The position numbers and the translations under genes are program-made. A stretch of 64,000 nt of DNA. Source: Silene conica. Lineage: Eukaryota; Streptophyta; Magnoliopsida; Caryophyllales; Caryophyllaceae. How positions within the stretch are numbered: position 1 is the first letter of the stretch; every line of letters starts with the position of its first letter. The notes under the pieces are model-generated. The model worked only from the letters and a program-made list of their open reading frames with translations, was not told the DNA's origin and did no database searches. Shown piece by piece: positions 47,165-59,479 of the stretch. The stretch covers positions 22,173,079-22,237,078 of the forward strand of contig CM055313.2 of assembly GCA_029255685.2 (NCBI GenBank), given 5' to 3'.

Positions 47165-48610
47165 AAGAGAGGTTCAACTTTCGACCTTGAATTGAGCTGG
47201 TGACCTTATAAGTGACCTTGTATGTGACATAATATAGTGAGTGGTAAAAGAGGTTGTAATGGGTAGAAAATCTGGTAAATTGGAAATGTTGAAAAATGGA
47301 AAAATAACTGGATTGGTGACATATGTAGTGATCTTCTGTTTGGGAGGATGAAAATGGGTCACATAAATAAGTTGAGATTAAATACTAAAACGTTGATGAC
47401 CCTATTAGCATGTCCTTTTACTTGGGAATGATCTTAGTGCCTCACCTTTCCTTACCTTAAGTAAATTGTTCTCCCTGTCCAAACTCCAAACTCTATCAAA
47501 CCTATAGAGTAAACAAATCGAAATTATTATACAACATCTCCTTGTAACGGACATATCTGTTAGAACTGTCACAAACTTGTGACGGATCAAATATTATCTG
47601 TGTGATTACGTACGTATACACGTGGATAAATAAAACAAAGTAAAATGTTATTTTTAGGCACTCTCCTTTTATCTTCTTTATCTAATTTAATAAGTACTAT
47701 ATTCGACCCGTAGTCACAAATGAGAAATTGTGATTAAAAAACCATCCCCAAGCAAGGTCATGAGGGTGTTCATGACCTTGTTTGGTTATGATTAATAAGA
47801 TAATTAAGCTAATTAAGTGATGACCATCTTATCTATATAAATACAATAACATTTTAAGCAATTTTGTGAAGTCATGTCATCAAATAAGTTTTTTTAATTT
47901 TTTTAAAACAATAAAGGTGGCAACCACGGCCCAGAAATTCAATTAATTATTAAAAAACCGTTTATGTTTCGTACGTAAAATTTACGTTTATGTTTTAAAC
48001 GTAAATATTACTTCGTGATAAATAACGATTTATGAATAATGTATATCAATTTTTTCTTTTCATATTTACGCTTAATAAAAATGTTACATTAATTTTAGAT
48101 TGGAAATCTGGAGATTTAACAAAGTTATAATTTTATTAGATAATTTATATATTGATTCTCTAACTTTACAATGTATTATATTTAACAAAATTACGTAATT
48201 TTAATAGATAATTAATACACTCTTTAACTTTATTAGATATATATGGAACGTGATTACATGACGTTGAATATTATAAATATTTAAAAATATAATTATTTAA
48301 AATTTTATTCGTAATTTATACCTTTAATCCCGTGCAATTTTGCACGGGTTAAAACTAGTTTTGTTAATTTATGATTATATGTTCAACCAAGGTCAATTTT
48401 TGACCATTGTTCAAGAAAATTGACCATATTTGTGACCACTTAGGTGTACCATTATGATTGGTAGAAGAATAAAAAAATAATAAAATGATTAGTAAAAGAA
48501 AGATTTTTGTGGTGTAGAAAATGTGGTAAATGATTTGAAATGTTGGCAAATGGAAAAATAATTGAATTGATGACCAAAGTCGTGACCTTCTGCCTGACAT
48601 GGTGAAAATA
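47165..48610. repeat. Two related ~200-bp direct copies flanking a Helitron
   Basis: 47170-47360 and 48420-48610 share AAATGTTG..AAATGGAAAAATAA.TG.ATTG.TGAC and GGTAGAAAATGTGGTAAAT-type words. They are probably two copies of one MITE-like sequence with other DNA, including the Helitron at 47832, between them. Ends not resolved. Confidence 0.4.
47832..48358 (+). mobile_element. Non-autonomous Helitron (527 bp)
   Basis: It starts TCTATATAAATACAATAACA after A. It ends with a perfect hairpin CCCGTGCA/TGCACGGG, then GTTAAAACTAG before T. Classic Helitron ends and target; no coding content. Confidence 0.8.
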
Positions 48611-49682
48611 TGTTAAAATTAATAATGTGGAAGTAAGTGTAAAACCGGGTTATACAACCTAATTGTCGTGACTACTACTTCGAGATGGTTAAAATTAATA
48701 ATTTTGTTTTCATAATTAGAAAATAAAAACCTGCCATGCACGTAAAGCAAATGAAAGTAAGTTTTTTTTTCTTTGAAAGTAAGTTAGATTGCACAGGGAG
48801 TGATTGTGTCGTAGATTTGTTCCCTAAATGGCCGCTTACAGTAACACATTTTCCCAAGGCATGCTTAATTATTTTACCCCAGACACAGTAAATTTCGTGG
48901 TTTTAAGTTTTTCTAGTTTAAAAGATTTGTTTAAGCTTTTGAGGTGACATAAAGCATGCAAAAGTTAATTGCTGTTACACTCCGTTGACCCGATGTCTTT
49001 CCCATGTGAAATAATCTGGTACAACTTCGAGAATAGTAAACAAAGATGATGCACTGCGTAAAAAAAAAAATAATGAAGGATGTCAAACTAGGATACTCAC
49101 ACCATCCCAAGTCCCCAAGTAAGGTCGATAGGAAGGCCGACTGAGAGTCGATTCAAGTTAATTGAAATTAAGAAATAAATTAGGATTGACTGAAATCGAA
49201 TTGAGTCACAAATCGACCCAATTTGAAGTAAATTGACTCAACAATTCACTTAATTCGTGACATGTTGTAATTGTTCCAAGCATTTAAGAAAATAAAAATA
49301 AAAAAAGTGTTTGTTTGGGAGGGTTTATTAACCCAGGTAATGACTTTATGCTTGAGAAGGTTTAACTGGATCAAGGTCAATAAGGGGAGATTAAAGCCTA
49401 ATATACAATTGACCCGATTAAATTAACTTATTGTTTGGGAATGGTCTCAAGCTCAAGCCCGGGTAATAAAAGATCATCCTTATTTCGTTGTCATTTAAAG
49501 ATCTTTTACAAGCCTTAAATAGTATGGAGAAAGAGTTATCGCCCTTACCGGTTATCGCTAAAATAAAACTCAAGCCCAGGTAATTGAGTCATAAATTCCT
49601 AATTAATTCCATTTTGGGGTGTAATCTATATTTATCTATTTATCTATATAATAACATAAAAAGGCATGTTGAGTGTCTCATT

Positions 49683-50241
49683 GATAAGTATTTGCAATTT
49701 CTAGCTTATGGTAATGCCACGTCACACTCTTATAAAATTACCAAAGTAACCTTCAACAAAATTTAAATTTCCTACAAAAATGTCTTATTTTTGTAACATA
49801 CAAAATGAAGCAAATCAAAGGACATTATTATTGTTCAAATTAAATATCTGATTAAATATTCATTAAGTTAAAAAAAAATAAAGTGAGGTATCATCTATAA
49901 ATTCACATCCAATTAAGTGTCATGATTTATAATGATAAGTATTTGCATTTTCTAGCTTATGGTAATGCCACGTCACACCCTTATAAAATTACCAAAGTAA
50001 CCTTCAACAAAATTTAAATTTCCTACAAAAATGTCATATTTTTGTAACATACAAAATGAAGCAAATCAAAGGACATTATTATTGTTCAAATTAAATATCT
50101 GATTAAATATTCATTAAGTTAAAAAAATAAAGTGAGGTATCATCTATAAATTCACATCCAATTAAGTGTCATGATTTATAATTAAAATTGACATTTGATT
50201 GTATATGACGGTAATATAAGAAAATGTAACAACATGGCGGG

Positions 50242-50284
<43 letters not shown>

Positions 50285-50610
50285 GCGTGTTCGATCCACG
50301 CTCACCGCATATTTTTACTTTTAAGCTCATATTATTTTTTATTAACTCGCATTCCATTGCATGTTCTCGTATTTTGAATTTCGTCTTATCTTAATAGCCC
50401 GTATTGTTATACATTAGCTCGTATTTTTAACTTAATAGCTCATATTTTTGTAACATACAAAATAAAGCAAATCAAAGGACATTATTATTGTTCAAATTAA
50501 ATATCTTATTAAATATTCATTAAGTTAAAAAAACAAATAAAGTGAGGTATCATCTATAAATTCACATCCAATTAAGTGTCATGATTTATAATTAAAATTG
50601 ACATTTGAAT
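49683..50610. repeat. ~251-bp tandem repeats (two full, one partial copy) around tRNA-Phe
   Basis: Copy 1 is 49683-49933, copy 2 is 49934-50187 and a partial copy 3 is about 50446-50610, all nearly identical (GAAGCAAATCAAAGGACATT followed by ATTATTG is in each). The high identity shows recent duplication. The tRNA-Phe gene and about 180 bp around it sit between copies 2 and 3. Helitron-like 5' starts (TCTATATAATAAC at about 49641; TCTATAAAATTAATA at about 50615) border the array. Confidence 0.7.
50237..50309 (+). tRNA. tRNA-Phe(GAA): tRNA-Phe (anticodon GAA)
   Basis: The 73-nt cloverleaf has acceptor GCGGGGA/TCACCGC, D arm GCTC..GAGC, anticodon arm TCAGA-CTGAAGA-TCTGA, T arm GCGTG-TTCGATC-CACGC and discriminator A. 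To my recollection it equals the standard plant nuclear tRNA-Phe. A-box (TAGCTCAGTTGG) and B-box (GTTCGATCC) are intact, and a TTTTT terminator begins at 50312. A CAA motif lies just upstream, as usual for plant tRNA genes. It has no intron and looks functional despite its repeat setting. Confidence 0.97.
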
Positions 50611-51000
50611 CTATAAAATTAATATTAAAAGAATTATTGAGTACCTAATTGATAAATATTTACATTTTCTGCCCCATCTTTACAATTATATAAAAGTCTA
50701 ATTCTGAGTAGTATTTTGTGCCGGTTCGTGTCCTGTTATGAAACTCTTTCAAAACTACAAAAACTCAACTATTTTTCTATTTTCTCAAAGCAATATATTA
50801 AATGACATTAAACTTAAACAATTATTACAAATCTATACAATTAGGACTTAAACAATTATTTGAACTCCCTCGGGCTTGTATTTTATAATCCAAAAGTTTT
50901 GAGTTTTTTAGTTCCACCTCCCCTTAAAATCAACATTTATTGTTAATTGAGAGTATTAAGCGACATCAAATATCATTATGAATCTATAACCATAAATCTA

Positions 51001-53720
51001 TCTATAAAATCTTATTAGAAGGGTAAACTAAAATATCAAATTAATGTGACGTGGCGGAAATTAATTATGATATGGCAAAAATTATTGTGAATGACACTTA
51101 TCCATATAATGTAAATTTATTAAACTAACTCTTTTCATATACACATAAAATATACTAAAATATTTTACAAAAATGCCATTAATATCATCATTATTCTTAA
51201 ATTAATTATGCATATTAAATATTTGATGAGTTAACAAATTCTAAAAGTGATGCTACCTCTACAAAAATCGCACTACGATAATAAACTCCGCTACAACATT
51301 ATATAAAAAAACTAAGAACTCCACTAACTCACATGTCATTTAAAATTCATTTCCAAATATTATGAGTCACATGTTTAGAAGTACAAAAAATTTAAAAAAA
51401 ATTAGTTGCAAACAAAAAAAAAAATAATACAAACTTTTTGGTTTCACTGACAACTTTGGTTCTTAATCTATCATCATAATCTATATAACATGTACTTCTT
51501 TTATTTAATGATATGTTTTTAATAATCATTATTATACTTTATAGTTATGTTATCTTAATTTTTATAGTTTTTCATTCACAACTTTTTTTTTCCTCTAAAT
51601 AGATTGTTGAAATTAATGCAAGAATGAATTACCAAAATGGTCTTATATAACTATGACACTAATCCTAATTTTTATTTTTATTTAGAAAGTTGGTAGGTAA
51701 AGTATGCATGATGAAATAAATAAATTGTTTCACTTTTTATCTTTTTTATGTTTTGAATTAATAGTTAGAAATAGAATCTAATTTAATTATTATTTTGTCT
51801 TTATATTTAAATTGCAGCGACGGCCATTTTTACATATCAATAGCATTTAATGGGATAGGAAAATAATGGTAATTGATCTTATTTCCACCTTTCTTTTGGT
51901 TTGAATATTTTTTTGTTTTATCGAGTTTTCCTTTTTTACTATGGCGTGTGCAATATATATAAAATGGTAGTATGAATCTCTCATATATGGTGACATGTTA
52001 TATTATATATTATAATCCTTAATTTATTAATAGATAAATTTTGTAAATTGTATTGCGCTGTTTTTTACTCTTTCACGCAGTTTAGTTTTCCATGTAAGAT
52101 TTTTAATTCTATTTTGTATTTTGTCAAACAGGTTATAAATCCATATTTTGGTTGAAGTGTGAAAGTATGCTACAAATATGTCAATCTGACCTTTTAAAAG
52201 TGTCATATACTGAATAAATATTATAGTTATTGGTTGTAATGCAATACTCATTCTCCAATTCTTTATTCGAACTTTGAGTACTTTCATGTTTTTAAATCTT
52301 TTCCCCCCGCCTAATATATCCATTTAGCACTTGCAATGTATATTTTTCTTCGAGTTTTTTTATTTTTAATTTGTGTATATTTTATTTTCTTATGAATCAA
52401 GAAAATTAATAGTTTTGAAGAATTATAATAGTGCTGTTATGATTGTAATATTGGATGAATGAAAAGAAAACAGCTATGCTTAAATCGTACAAAATATGTT
52501 TTGAATCATATCATGTATGTTTTAAACTCTAATGATTATGCCATTTGAGAAAATATGTCGTTAGTTTTGCTAATTTTCCACTACTAAATTGGCAAATCCA
52601 CTTCTAAAGTTTTACTCCTTGCATTTTTCTCTCACTATTATTATAGTTTACATATTATCATAGTTTTTTGTCTGCTTTCACAAAAAAAGTCTTCTCTCGA
52701 ATAAATTGTTGAAATTTATGCAAGCAAAAATTAACTAAACACATGTTTTTATGTAACTATCACAACAATCCTAATTTTCATCTATAAAATCCTTTAAAAG
52801 GTGAATACTCTACAATATTATATCAAAAACAATACTAAGTATCTCAGTAAGTCACATGTCATTTCAAATGCTATAAGTCAAATGATAAGTACAAAAAAAA
52901 AATAGTAATTGCAAACGCAAAGAATAAATTAATACCGACCTCTTATTTTCCATTCACAACTTTGGTTATTAATCTATCATATGTATTTAAAATATATATC
53001 TTTTATTTAGTGGTATAATTGTTAGTCACCCTTATTATAATTTGTAATTTTGTCATCATAATTTTTTATTTTCAATTTTATTTACAAAACTTTTATTATT
53101 TCCCTAAATAATTTTTTGAAATTAAAGCAAGAATTAATGGGTACAAATTAGACTATAAATATATTATATGAGTAAGTATTAAATTGATAAGCTATATAAA
53201 TACTTTCATCCAAGTAAATGATATATAAAAATCAGTTCACTTCACTAATTTTCTTGCATATACGTTGAAAATCCATTGAAATGACAAGGAGGGTGTTAAG
53301 ATGATTTTGTACACGCATTTGTTGAAAAAGTTTATCAAACTACATTATTGTATTTAAGAAAATAACATCTAATTTTTAGCCTGATTATTAAGACGAAAAT
53401 AAATTGTATTTTAACATTGCGCTTTCTATCTATTATTCATATCGTCTCTAATAGACTAAAAACAATATGAAAAGTGATAAAATATTATTACTATGCATTT
53501 ATTTAGAGATTTTACATGTTTACATTAATTTATCTATTTTTTCACTAAAATAAGTTATGTAATAAGGAAAATACTTAAATGTTCACCATTTGTTTCATTT
53601 CCCGATAACGTTAGAGCCAAAAGTTTTAAAACGCACCAAAATGACAACAAAAACAATAAAACAATTAACTACTAAAATACGAAAAATTATCCCGTGCATT
53701 TGCACGGGCACAAAAACAAG
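51001..53720 (+). mobile_element. Two tandem Helitron-like copies, one 3' terminus
   Basis: Helitron-type 5' starts occur at about 51001 (TCTATAAAATCTTATTAGAA) and 52783 (TCTATAAAATCCTTTAAAAG). The segments after each are homologous: ACTCACATGTCATTT..., then ACAACTTTGGTT.TTAATCTATCAT at 51451 and 52962. Only the second keeps a 3' hairpin (CCCGTGCA/TGCACGGG at 53691-53708), ending ACAAG before T, a non-canonical end. AT-rich with no protein frames. Boundaries are approximate. Confidence 0.5.
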
Positions 53721-53963
53721 TTTTGTTCTTAAAAGATTGAATTTATCATTATTGAATTCTAAAAATACCACTATAATTATCGCTAAAATAAAAATATCTT
53801 GGAAGTAAAGAACTCGATCATTTTTAGGACTAATCTCATCCTTAGTTTGGAAACGGATTTATTTGTAGACACGTTTAAAAACTAGAATGTGAAGAGTTTA
53901 AGATGAAAAAAATATTGTACTTTAAGGCTTTGGTTGACTATCTTAAATTGGAAATCTAAATTA

Positions 53964-54411
53964 GGCGCTGTTTGGTAAACAACATATTGCAAAAAAAATT
54001 AGCATATTGAGGCAATTAGTAGGTTTGACCAAACAATATGCTATTTGGACTGTTTGGTAAACAACATATTGGAAGTGTAGAATGAGCTTCAATATGCTCT
54101 TTTGGAATATGCTGCTCCCCCAGCATATTCAAAGAGTATATTGGCAAAATTAAAAAATTATCTTTTTACCCTTCAAAAAATATTAGCCCTATTTTTGACA
54201 AATATTACTCAATAATTTATTCATGTCCTTTTTTGTCATTTGACACATGATTGAGATAATCTGCTAATTTAATTCTGCTAATTACCAAACACCTCTGACA
54301 AATTCTGCTAATTGAATATGCTAGTCAAAACTGCCAACAAATTCCGCTGGTCAAATCTGCTTTTACAATCTGCTCCTGCTAATATTAATCCGCTGTTTAC
54401 CAAACAGGGCC
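53964..54411. mobile_element. Tourist-like (PIF/Harbinger) MITE
   Basis: It starts GGCGCTGTTTGGTAAAC and ends GTTTACCAAACAGGGCC, with TTA on both sides (53961-53963, 54412-54414). The terminal CTGTTTGGTAAACAACATAT also recurs inside at 54048-54067, so the left end is internally duplicated. Confidence 0.85.
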
Positions 54412-54539
54412 TTAGTTTTGAAATGATAAATGGTAAGATAGCTAAAAATTAGAAGCTAATACCGTAATTGATTATATAAAAAAATTTGTTGGTAAACTAG
54501 CTCGTGAAATAATGCAAAGGATATGATAATTATTTAATA

Positions 54540-54808
54540 CTTCCTCCATTCATATCCACTTTACACATTTGCTTTCTCACGTTTGCCAACGCACGTTTTA
54601 CGTACAAAATATCTTTAGCTACGTATTTGCAAAAATTATAAAAGTTAGATATTTTCAATGTACTCGTGAAAATGAATCAAAAAAGATCCCGCATGAATAT
54701 ATTTTCTCTTACGTATTACTGTATTAGGAGAAAATTGATACCGGAAGTTGATTTGTAAATAGTGTACAAAATCCAAATGTGTAATGCGGATATGAATGAA
54801 GGGAATAG
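54540..54808. mobile_element. Stowaway MITE
   Basis: CTTCCTCCATTCATATCCAC at the left and GGATATGAATGAAGGGAATAG at the right are inverted and TA-flanked. 269 bp. Confidence 0.75.
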
Positions 54809-55204
54809 TATAGATTGATGGGGTAAAAAAGGAGTGCCTTATTTCTCAATTGTTACCCGATATATTTATTTCAAATAACTTATTTGGTTAAATAAACTAT
54901 TTACCAAACTTTTACATGGCAAAGAAAAAGTATTGTAACGAGAGAAAATTAAAATTGAAGGTCCACTTGAAATTGAAGGTTCACTTGTGAATAATTTAAG
55001 AAATAATAAAAAAACTATCATTTAGATAAAAATAAAGGGAATACAAAATAGGTGAAATTTTGGTCAAATAACTATTTTGATCAGATAAAGTATCTAAGTT
55101 GCATTGTCAAATAATGCTTGAATTATATCTCTAAAATAAAATAATACTCATATAATTTTTATAATGCGAAAACATATGCCGAGTCTTGGATGTAAATAGT
55201 TTAA

Positions 55205-55403
55205 TAATAAGTCTTGCTTGCGACGGGTCGTTATTTGTGACGGATATTTTGTGAGATAAAATGGATATAAAATGAGTTAGTGGAGAAAGGGGGCCACATG
55301 AATATTGTTGAAGAGAGAGAGAAAAAAAGTGGATATTTTGGGAGAGAAAAGGTATCCGTCACAAGCTTGCGACGGATAGTGCCGTTGCAAATAAGAATTT
55401 GTG
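55205..55403. mobile_element. Mutator-like MITE with perfect 9-bp TSD
   Basis: ATAGTTTAA lies at 55196-55204 and 55404-55412. It starts TAATAAGTCTTGCTTGCGAC and ends GCAAATAAGAATTTGTG, the same family and orientation as 9828 (199 bp). Confidence 0.9.
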
Positions 55404-55875
55404 ATAGTTTAAAAACATGTGGATATGAATTTTGCCCGAAAAAATAATCTTTATTTAACTAAAATGTATCTTATTTGAAATTTAATTTTAGTTAAAGTGT
55501 CAATTGGTCTATTTTTAGTTGAAATGTCTAATGACGATAATTTGTTCTTTTTGGTGATTGATGAAAATGTACTTTATTTTTTTTGTTATGTTAGATTAGG
55601 AAATGAAATTAGTGATTAGATAAGCAAGCTCATCAATAAGGATTGCAGATTTGCAACAAGTCTTTTTCACAACACATTTCTTTTTCACGTTTGCCAACGC
55701 TTATTTTACGGGTTAAATATTTTTATCTACATTATTGCAAAAATTATAAAAGTTAATATTTTTAATTTCTCCTGAAGACGAATTAAATAAAATCTCACAT
55801 AAATATATTTTCAAGTACATAGTGAGAGAAAATTGAACTTAAAGACTAACTTGTGAATAGTATATACACGGTTTT

Positions 55876-56042
55876 TCTAACGTGTGTCCTTAGGACACAC
55901 ATTAATAAACTAAATGCGAAAAGATTCACATCCTATTTTCATTAATGATGGTAAAAATGAGTTTCTATCGAAGAATCAAATGAGAATATGTTATAAATTT
56001 TTCCGCATTTAGAAATGTGTGCCCTAAGATATGTGTAGTGTG
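55876..56042. mobile_element. MITE with ~45-bp TIRs (GTGTCCTTAGGACACA type)
   Basis: The left ACGTGTGTCCTTAGGACACA, then CATT..TAAATGCGAAAA, is matched on the reverse complement of the right by TCTTAGGGCACACATTT..TAAATGCGGAAAA. No target duplication identified; superfamily unknown. Confidence 0.5.
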
Positions 56043-56140
56043 TACATGTGGATAAATAAGACAAAAGAGGTTGTTACTTTCTAGATAACTGCTTCATATT
56101 TATCTACTCATATAAATAATACTGGACTTATCTATAATTT

Positions 56141-56320
56141 CACAAATTCTCATTTGTGACGGTTTGTAACGGATACCGTTTTCTCTCATAAAATAGCTAT
56201 GAGAGGTGAATGAGAAAACACATACAGGGTATGATGAGGTGAAACCAATTCTATAATTTCAAGCTCGTGAGAGATCACGAACTTGCGATGAAATTAACCC
56301 CTCACAAACTAGATGGGCTG
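56141..56320. mobile_element. Mutator-like MITE, diverged copy
   Basis: It starts CACAAATTCTCATTTGTGAC; the other end reverse-complements to CATCTAGTTTGTGAGGGG. CTATAATTT occurs perfectly at 56132-56140 and 56321-56329. The same 9-mer also occurs once inside (56251-56259). Closest relative in the window is 8551-8742. Confidence 0.7.
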
Positions 56321-56664
56321 CTATAATTTATGATAAATATAATTGTCCAAAATCAAAATATTGATAAGGATTTGATTCTAAATTTGTAATAGTCGAAAGT
56401 CAAAACTAATCTGACCAACCTACCTATCTAATCAAATGGTAATATCCAAGACGGCATCACCATTTATAGCTCCGATTATTTGTCCATGTATAAAGGTGGA
56501 ACCAATTCTATTAATTTGACACGACAATAACAGACTGAATCACTGACCCAACCTCAGGCTAAAATGCCGAGTATCAATACTAGATTCACCTTCTTTCTTT
56601 TCAAAATTAAACAACACCACCCCTAAATTTAACATGTGCTCAACCTCACCAAACCATAAAAAAG

Positions 56665-57527
56665 CACAAATTATTATTTGTGACGGGCGTATCCGTCACA
56701 AGTTTGTGAATTGTGACGGATATCGTTTTCTCTCACAAAATACTAGAGTTGGCAGTTGGCCGTGCTGGGCCGGCCCGCGTGCCGATCCACCGCGCCGGAA
56801 CCTATAAAATGGTCCGTTCGTGCCGTGCTTTTTGGCCCACCGTGCCGTGCCGTGCCTGGCCCGGTAACTGAAATCTCAGTCGTGGCCCGCCCATGGCACG
56901 GCGGATTTGCATGTCCTGTCGTGCCTGGCCCATGGGCCGGTCGTGTCATGTTCATGGGCCGGCCCGCGTGTTTTTTTTAAACACATTTTTTTTACTTGGT
57001 CACTTGTTTTATTGTATTTTTAATGTATACGATTTAATCAAATAATTAAGAAACGATGAAAAAAAAGAATTTGTGTGTAATAAAGCCCATCGTGCCAAGC
57101 CCAACAACCATATTTCAACGGCATATCTGATAATCTGATATTCGAATTCCCAACAGGCAACAGGGAACAACCTAATAAACCCCACCGTGCCTCAGACCGG
57201 GCTGGTCGTGCCATGGCCCGCCGTGCTTCGGGCCGTGCCGTGCCAAGGCACGGATTTTTCGAAGATTGTGCATCGCAGCCCGGAGGTAGCCCGACCGTGC
57301 TCGTATCGTGCCGCCTCGAAAACGCCGTCGGGCCGGGCCGTGCTCCGTGCTGGGCCGTGCCGCCCACGGTGCCTCAACCCATAATGCCATCTCTACAATA
57401 TACCCACTTTTTTCTCTCTTTCCGACACTATTCATGTGGACCCTTTTTCCACTAACTCATTTTATATCCATTTTATCTCACAAAATATCTGTCACAAATG
57501 GTGACCCGTCACAAGTAAGACTTACTA
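56665..57527. mobile_element. Mutator-like MITE split by a GC-rich hAT-like insertion
   Basis: The outer parts 56665-56743 and 57404-57527 together reproduce the 196-bp family (starts CACAAATTATTATTTGTGAC, ends CACAAGTAAGACTTACTA). The flanks ATAAAAAAG and ATAAAAAAA approximate its 9-bp duplication. The insertion falls in the conserved ACAAAATACTCACTTTT block. Confidence 0.8.
56744..57395. mobile_element. GC-rich hAT-like element nested in the MITE
   Basis: It starts TAGAGTTGGCA and ends TGCCATCTCTA. The flanks CAAAATAC (56736-56743) and CAATATAC (57396-57403) are an 8-bp duplication with one difference. The ends of the element are packed with GGGCCGTGCC/GGCACGG words and the centre is AT-rich. 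Long open frames on both strands are artefacts of this repeat. Confidence 0.8.
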
Positions 57528-57599
57528 TAAAAAAAATCAACAAATGTTGACCACTTTTCTTATTGCAATTTTATTGTGTTATATTTTCTCCAAAATTAG

Positions 57600-58345
57600 T
57601 GCCCGTCCTTTTACAACTTTATTGAAGATCAGAAATTTTCGTTACAAGTTTGCGACGGTTAAATAAAACTCATTTAGGGAGATAAGGACAAACTCTTTGT
57701 ATTTTTTTATGAATTTTTATTTGTGTTTTATCTAAAGTATTAAACAAGTGGGTGTACTTGACCCGTCGTAAACTTATGACGGATATACCCGTCACGAGAG
57801 AGGTCTACTGTAGAAAGTATATCTATATTATTTAGTTTTATATAATTGACGACTTGACGTAAATTTTTGGATTCAGTTTAAGTCACTAACAATCCACGTT
57901 AGACAATAAACCTCGAATTTAAACTCAGAATCTCATATTATCACAACTTTAATTTAATCACTATTAAGTTGAGATATCATAAACCATAGGTCTCATTGGT
58001 TGTCCCCGATAATAAATAAAAGGGTTTTTCCCATTGATACCCCTGTGATTTTCACTTTTCCCATTTGTACCCCTGCGTATAGCACTTTACTAGCCGTACC
58101 TCTAAACTTAATTAGTTAATCTCATCCGTAGCCAAACATGTTTATGCCGTCTGTTTTAGACGTTAAGTGCCATGTTGGCACTCTATTTGCCAAATAAGCA
58201 TCTGACTTGGCAAATGATTTTTCCCATTGATGTCCTTGTAGTTTTCATTTTTCTCACTTGTGCCCCTACGTAAAAGATAATACAAAGGAATGAAAAAATT
58301 GTTGGAATTGAAATTACATGGTGACCCGTCGCAAACAAGACATAT
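57600..58345. repeat. Decayed MITE pieces and a duplicated CCCATTGATACCCCTG motif
   Basis: 57640-57800 holds broken GTTTGCGACGG/CCCGTCGTAAACTTATGACG ends of the Mutator-like family, and 58320-58345 another end (GGTGACCCGTCGCAAACAAG). Between them TTTTTCCCATTGAT.(C/T)CCCTG.. plus CA(C/T)TTGT.CCCCT.CG occurs twice (58024-58077, 58220-58271). Confidence 0.45.
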
Positions 58346-58741
58346 ATATATAGTGTACAACTTTTAATAGGTGTATCCCTAAACTAAAACCCCGGCCTAA
58401 AATGGTGTTCCCCCGCTCCCTCCAACAAAATGGCCACATGGGAGTGACGACAAACACACAAAGAAAAGGTCCCACAGCATGAATAGACTAGACCAGTAGG
58501 GCAGCTTCAAAAAGCAACCCAACAACACAACACAACAATACTAAAAACACAACAACAAGGCAGGTTCTTCCTAATAATTCCTAATTCCTATAGCAACAAT
58601 TCATCAAACCCCCCTTTTGCCTTTCTTTCTTCGGTAGTTTTTCTATACGACGATTTTAGACTCTATTTGATAGTGCACTTCAGATATCCGATTCTAAATT
58701 ATACAGTATTACTTTTTTATCCTTTAATCTACAATATAGTA

Positions 58742-59036
58742 CTCCCTCCTATTCCGAATAAATGTCACATTTGCCATTTTTGTCTATTCACCTAATTGTC
58801 ACATATTCCATTTTGGGACATTGTTTATACTTATTTTATTCACTCTAACCCACAATAATACCCCGCCTTACCCCACAACACTACTTATTTTAATCACCTC
58901 TACTCACAATAATAATCAATAATACATTCCCTCTCTCCAATCTTCCCACCCCACACATTACTTTACATTAAACAAATGAATTCCTTAATTCCCGTACTAA
59001 ACCCGAAATGTGAACGTTATTGGGAATAGGAGGGAG
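58742..59036. mobile_element. Stowaway MITE upstream of the Sec14 gene
   Basis: CTCCCTCCTATTCCGAATAA at the left and TTGGGAATAGGAGGGAG at the right are inverted and TA-flanked. 295 bp. Confidence 0.8.
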
Positions 59037-59479
59037 TAGTAAATACAAGTAATTATTATACTTTTCTATATCATTTCACCAAAATAAGCTATGGTTTTAG
59101 TTAGTTTGTCAAACAGTTTTTTATATAGTCAATCAGCTTATGAACTCATAATTTTCAACTATCTGCCGCTACCTTTTCAAATTTCAGCTACCTTTTCAGT
59201 TTTCAGGTATCTTTTCAACATTTAGGTAGTTTTTCAGCTCGTTTTACCAAATAGATACTTATCCTATGTTTTTTGGTAACATATGATCATTTTTCGGTTA
59301 AAAATGACTATATTTTTGATAAACAATATAGTTACCATTTAATAAAAAGTGATAACTATTTATTAAAAAAGTAATTATTTTTCAATTGATGACAAATACG
59401 TAGAGTAGAATTTGTTTTTTTAAAACCTCTACAAGTACTATTCTATTCTATCTACCTAATTAATTTAATCAGACTTCAT

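Noticed and set aside
56743-57550. Many overlapping open frames on both strands (Pro/Ala/Arg/His-rich)
   Set aside because: They all lie in the GGGCCGTGCC word repeat of a nested hAT-like element, where GC-rich periodic sequence keeps every frame open.
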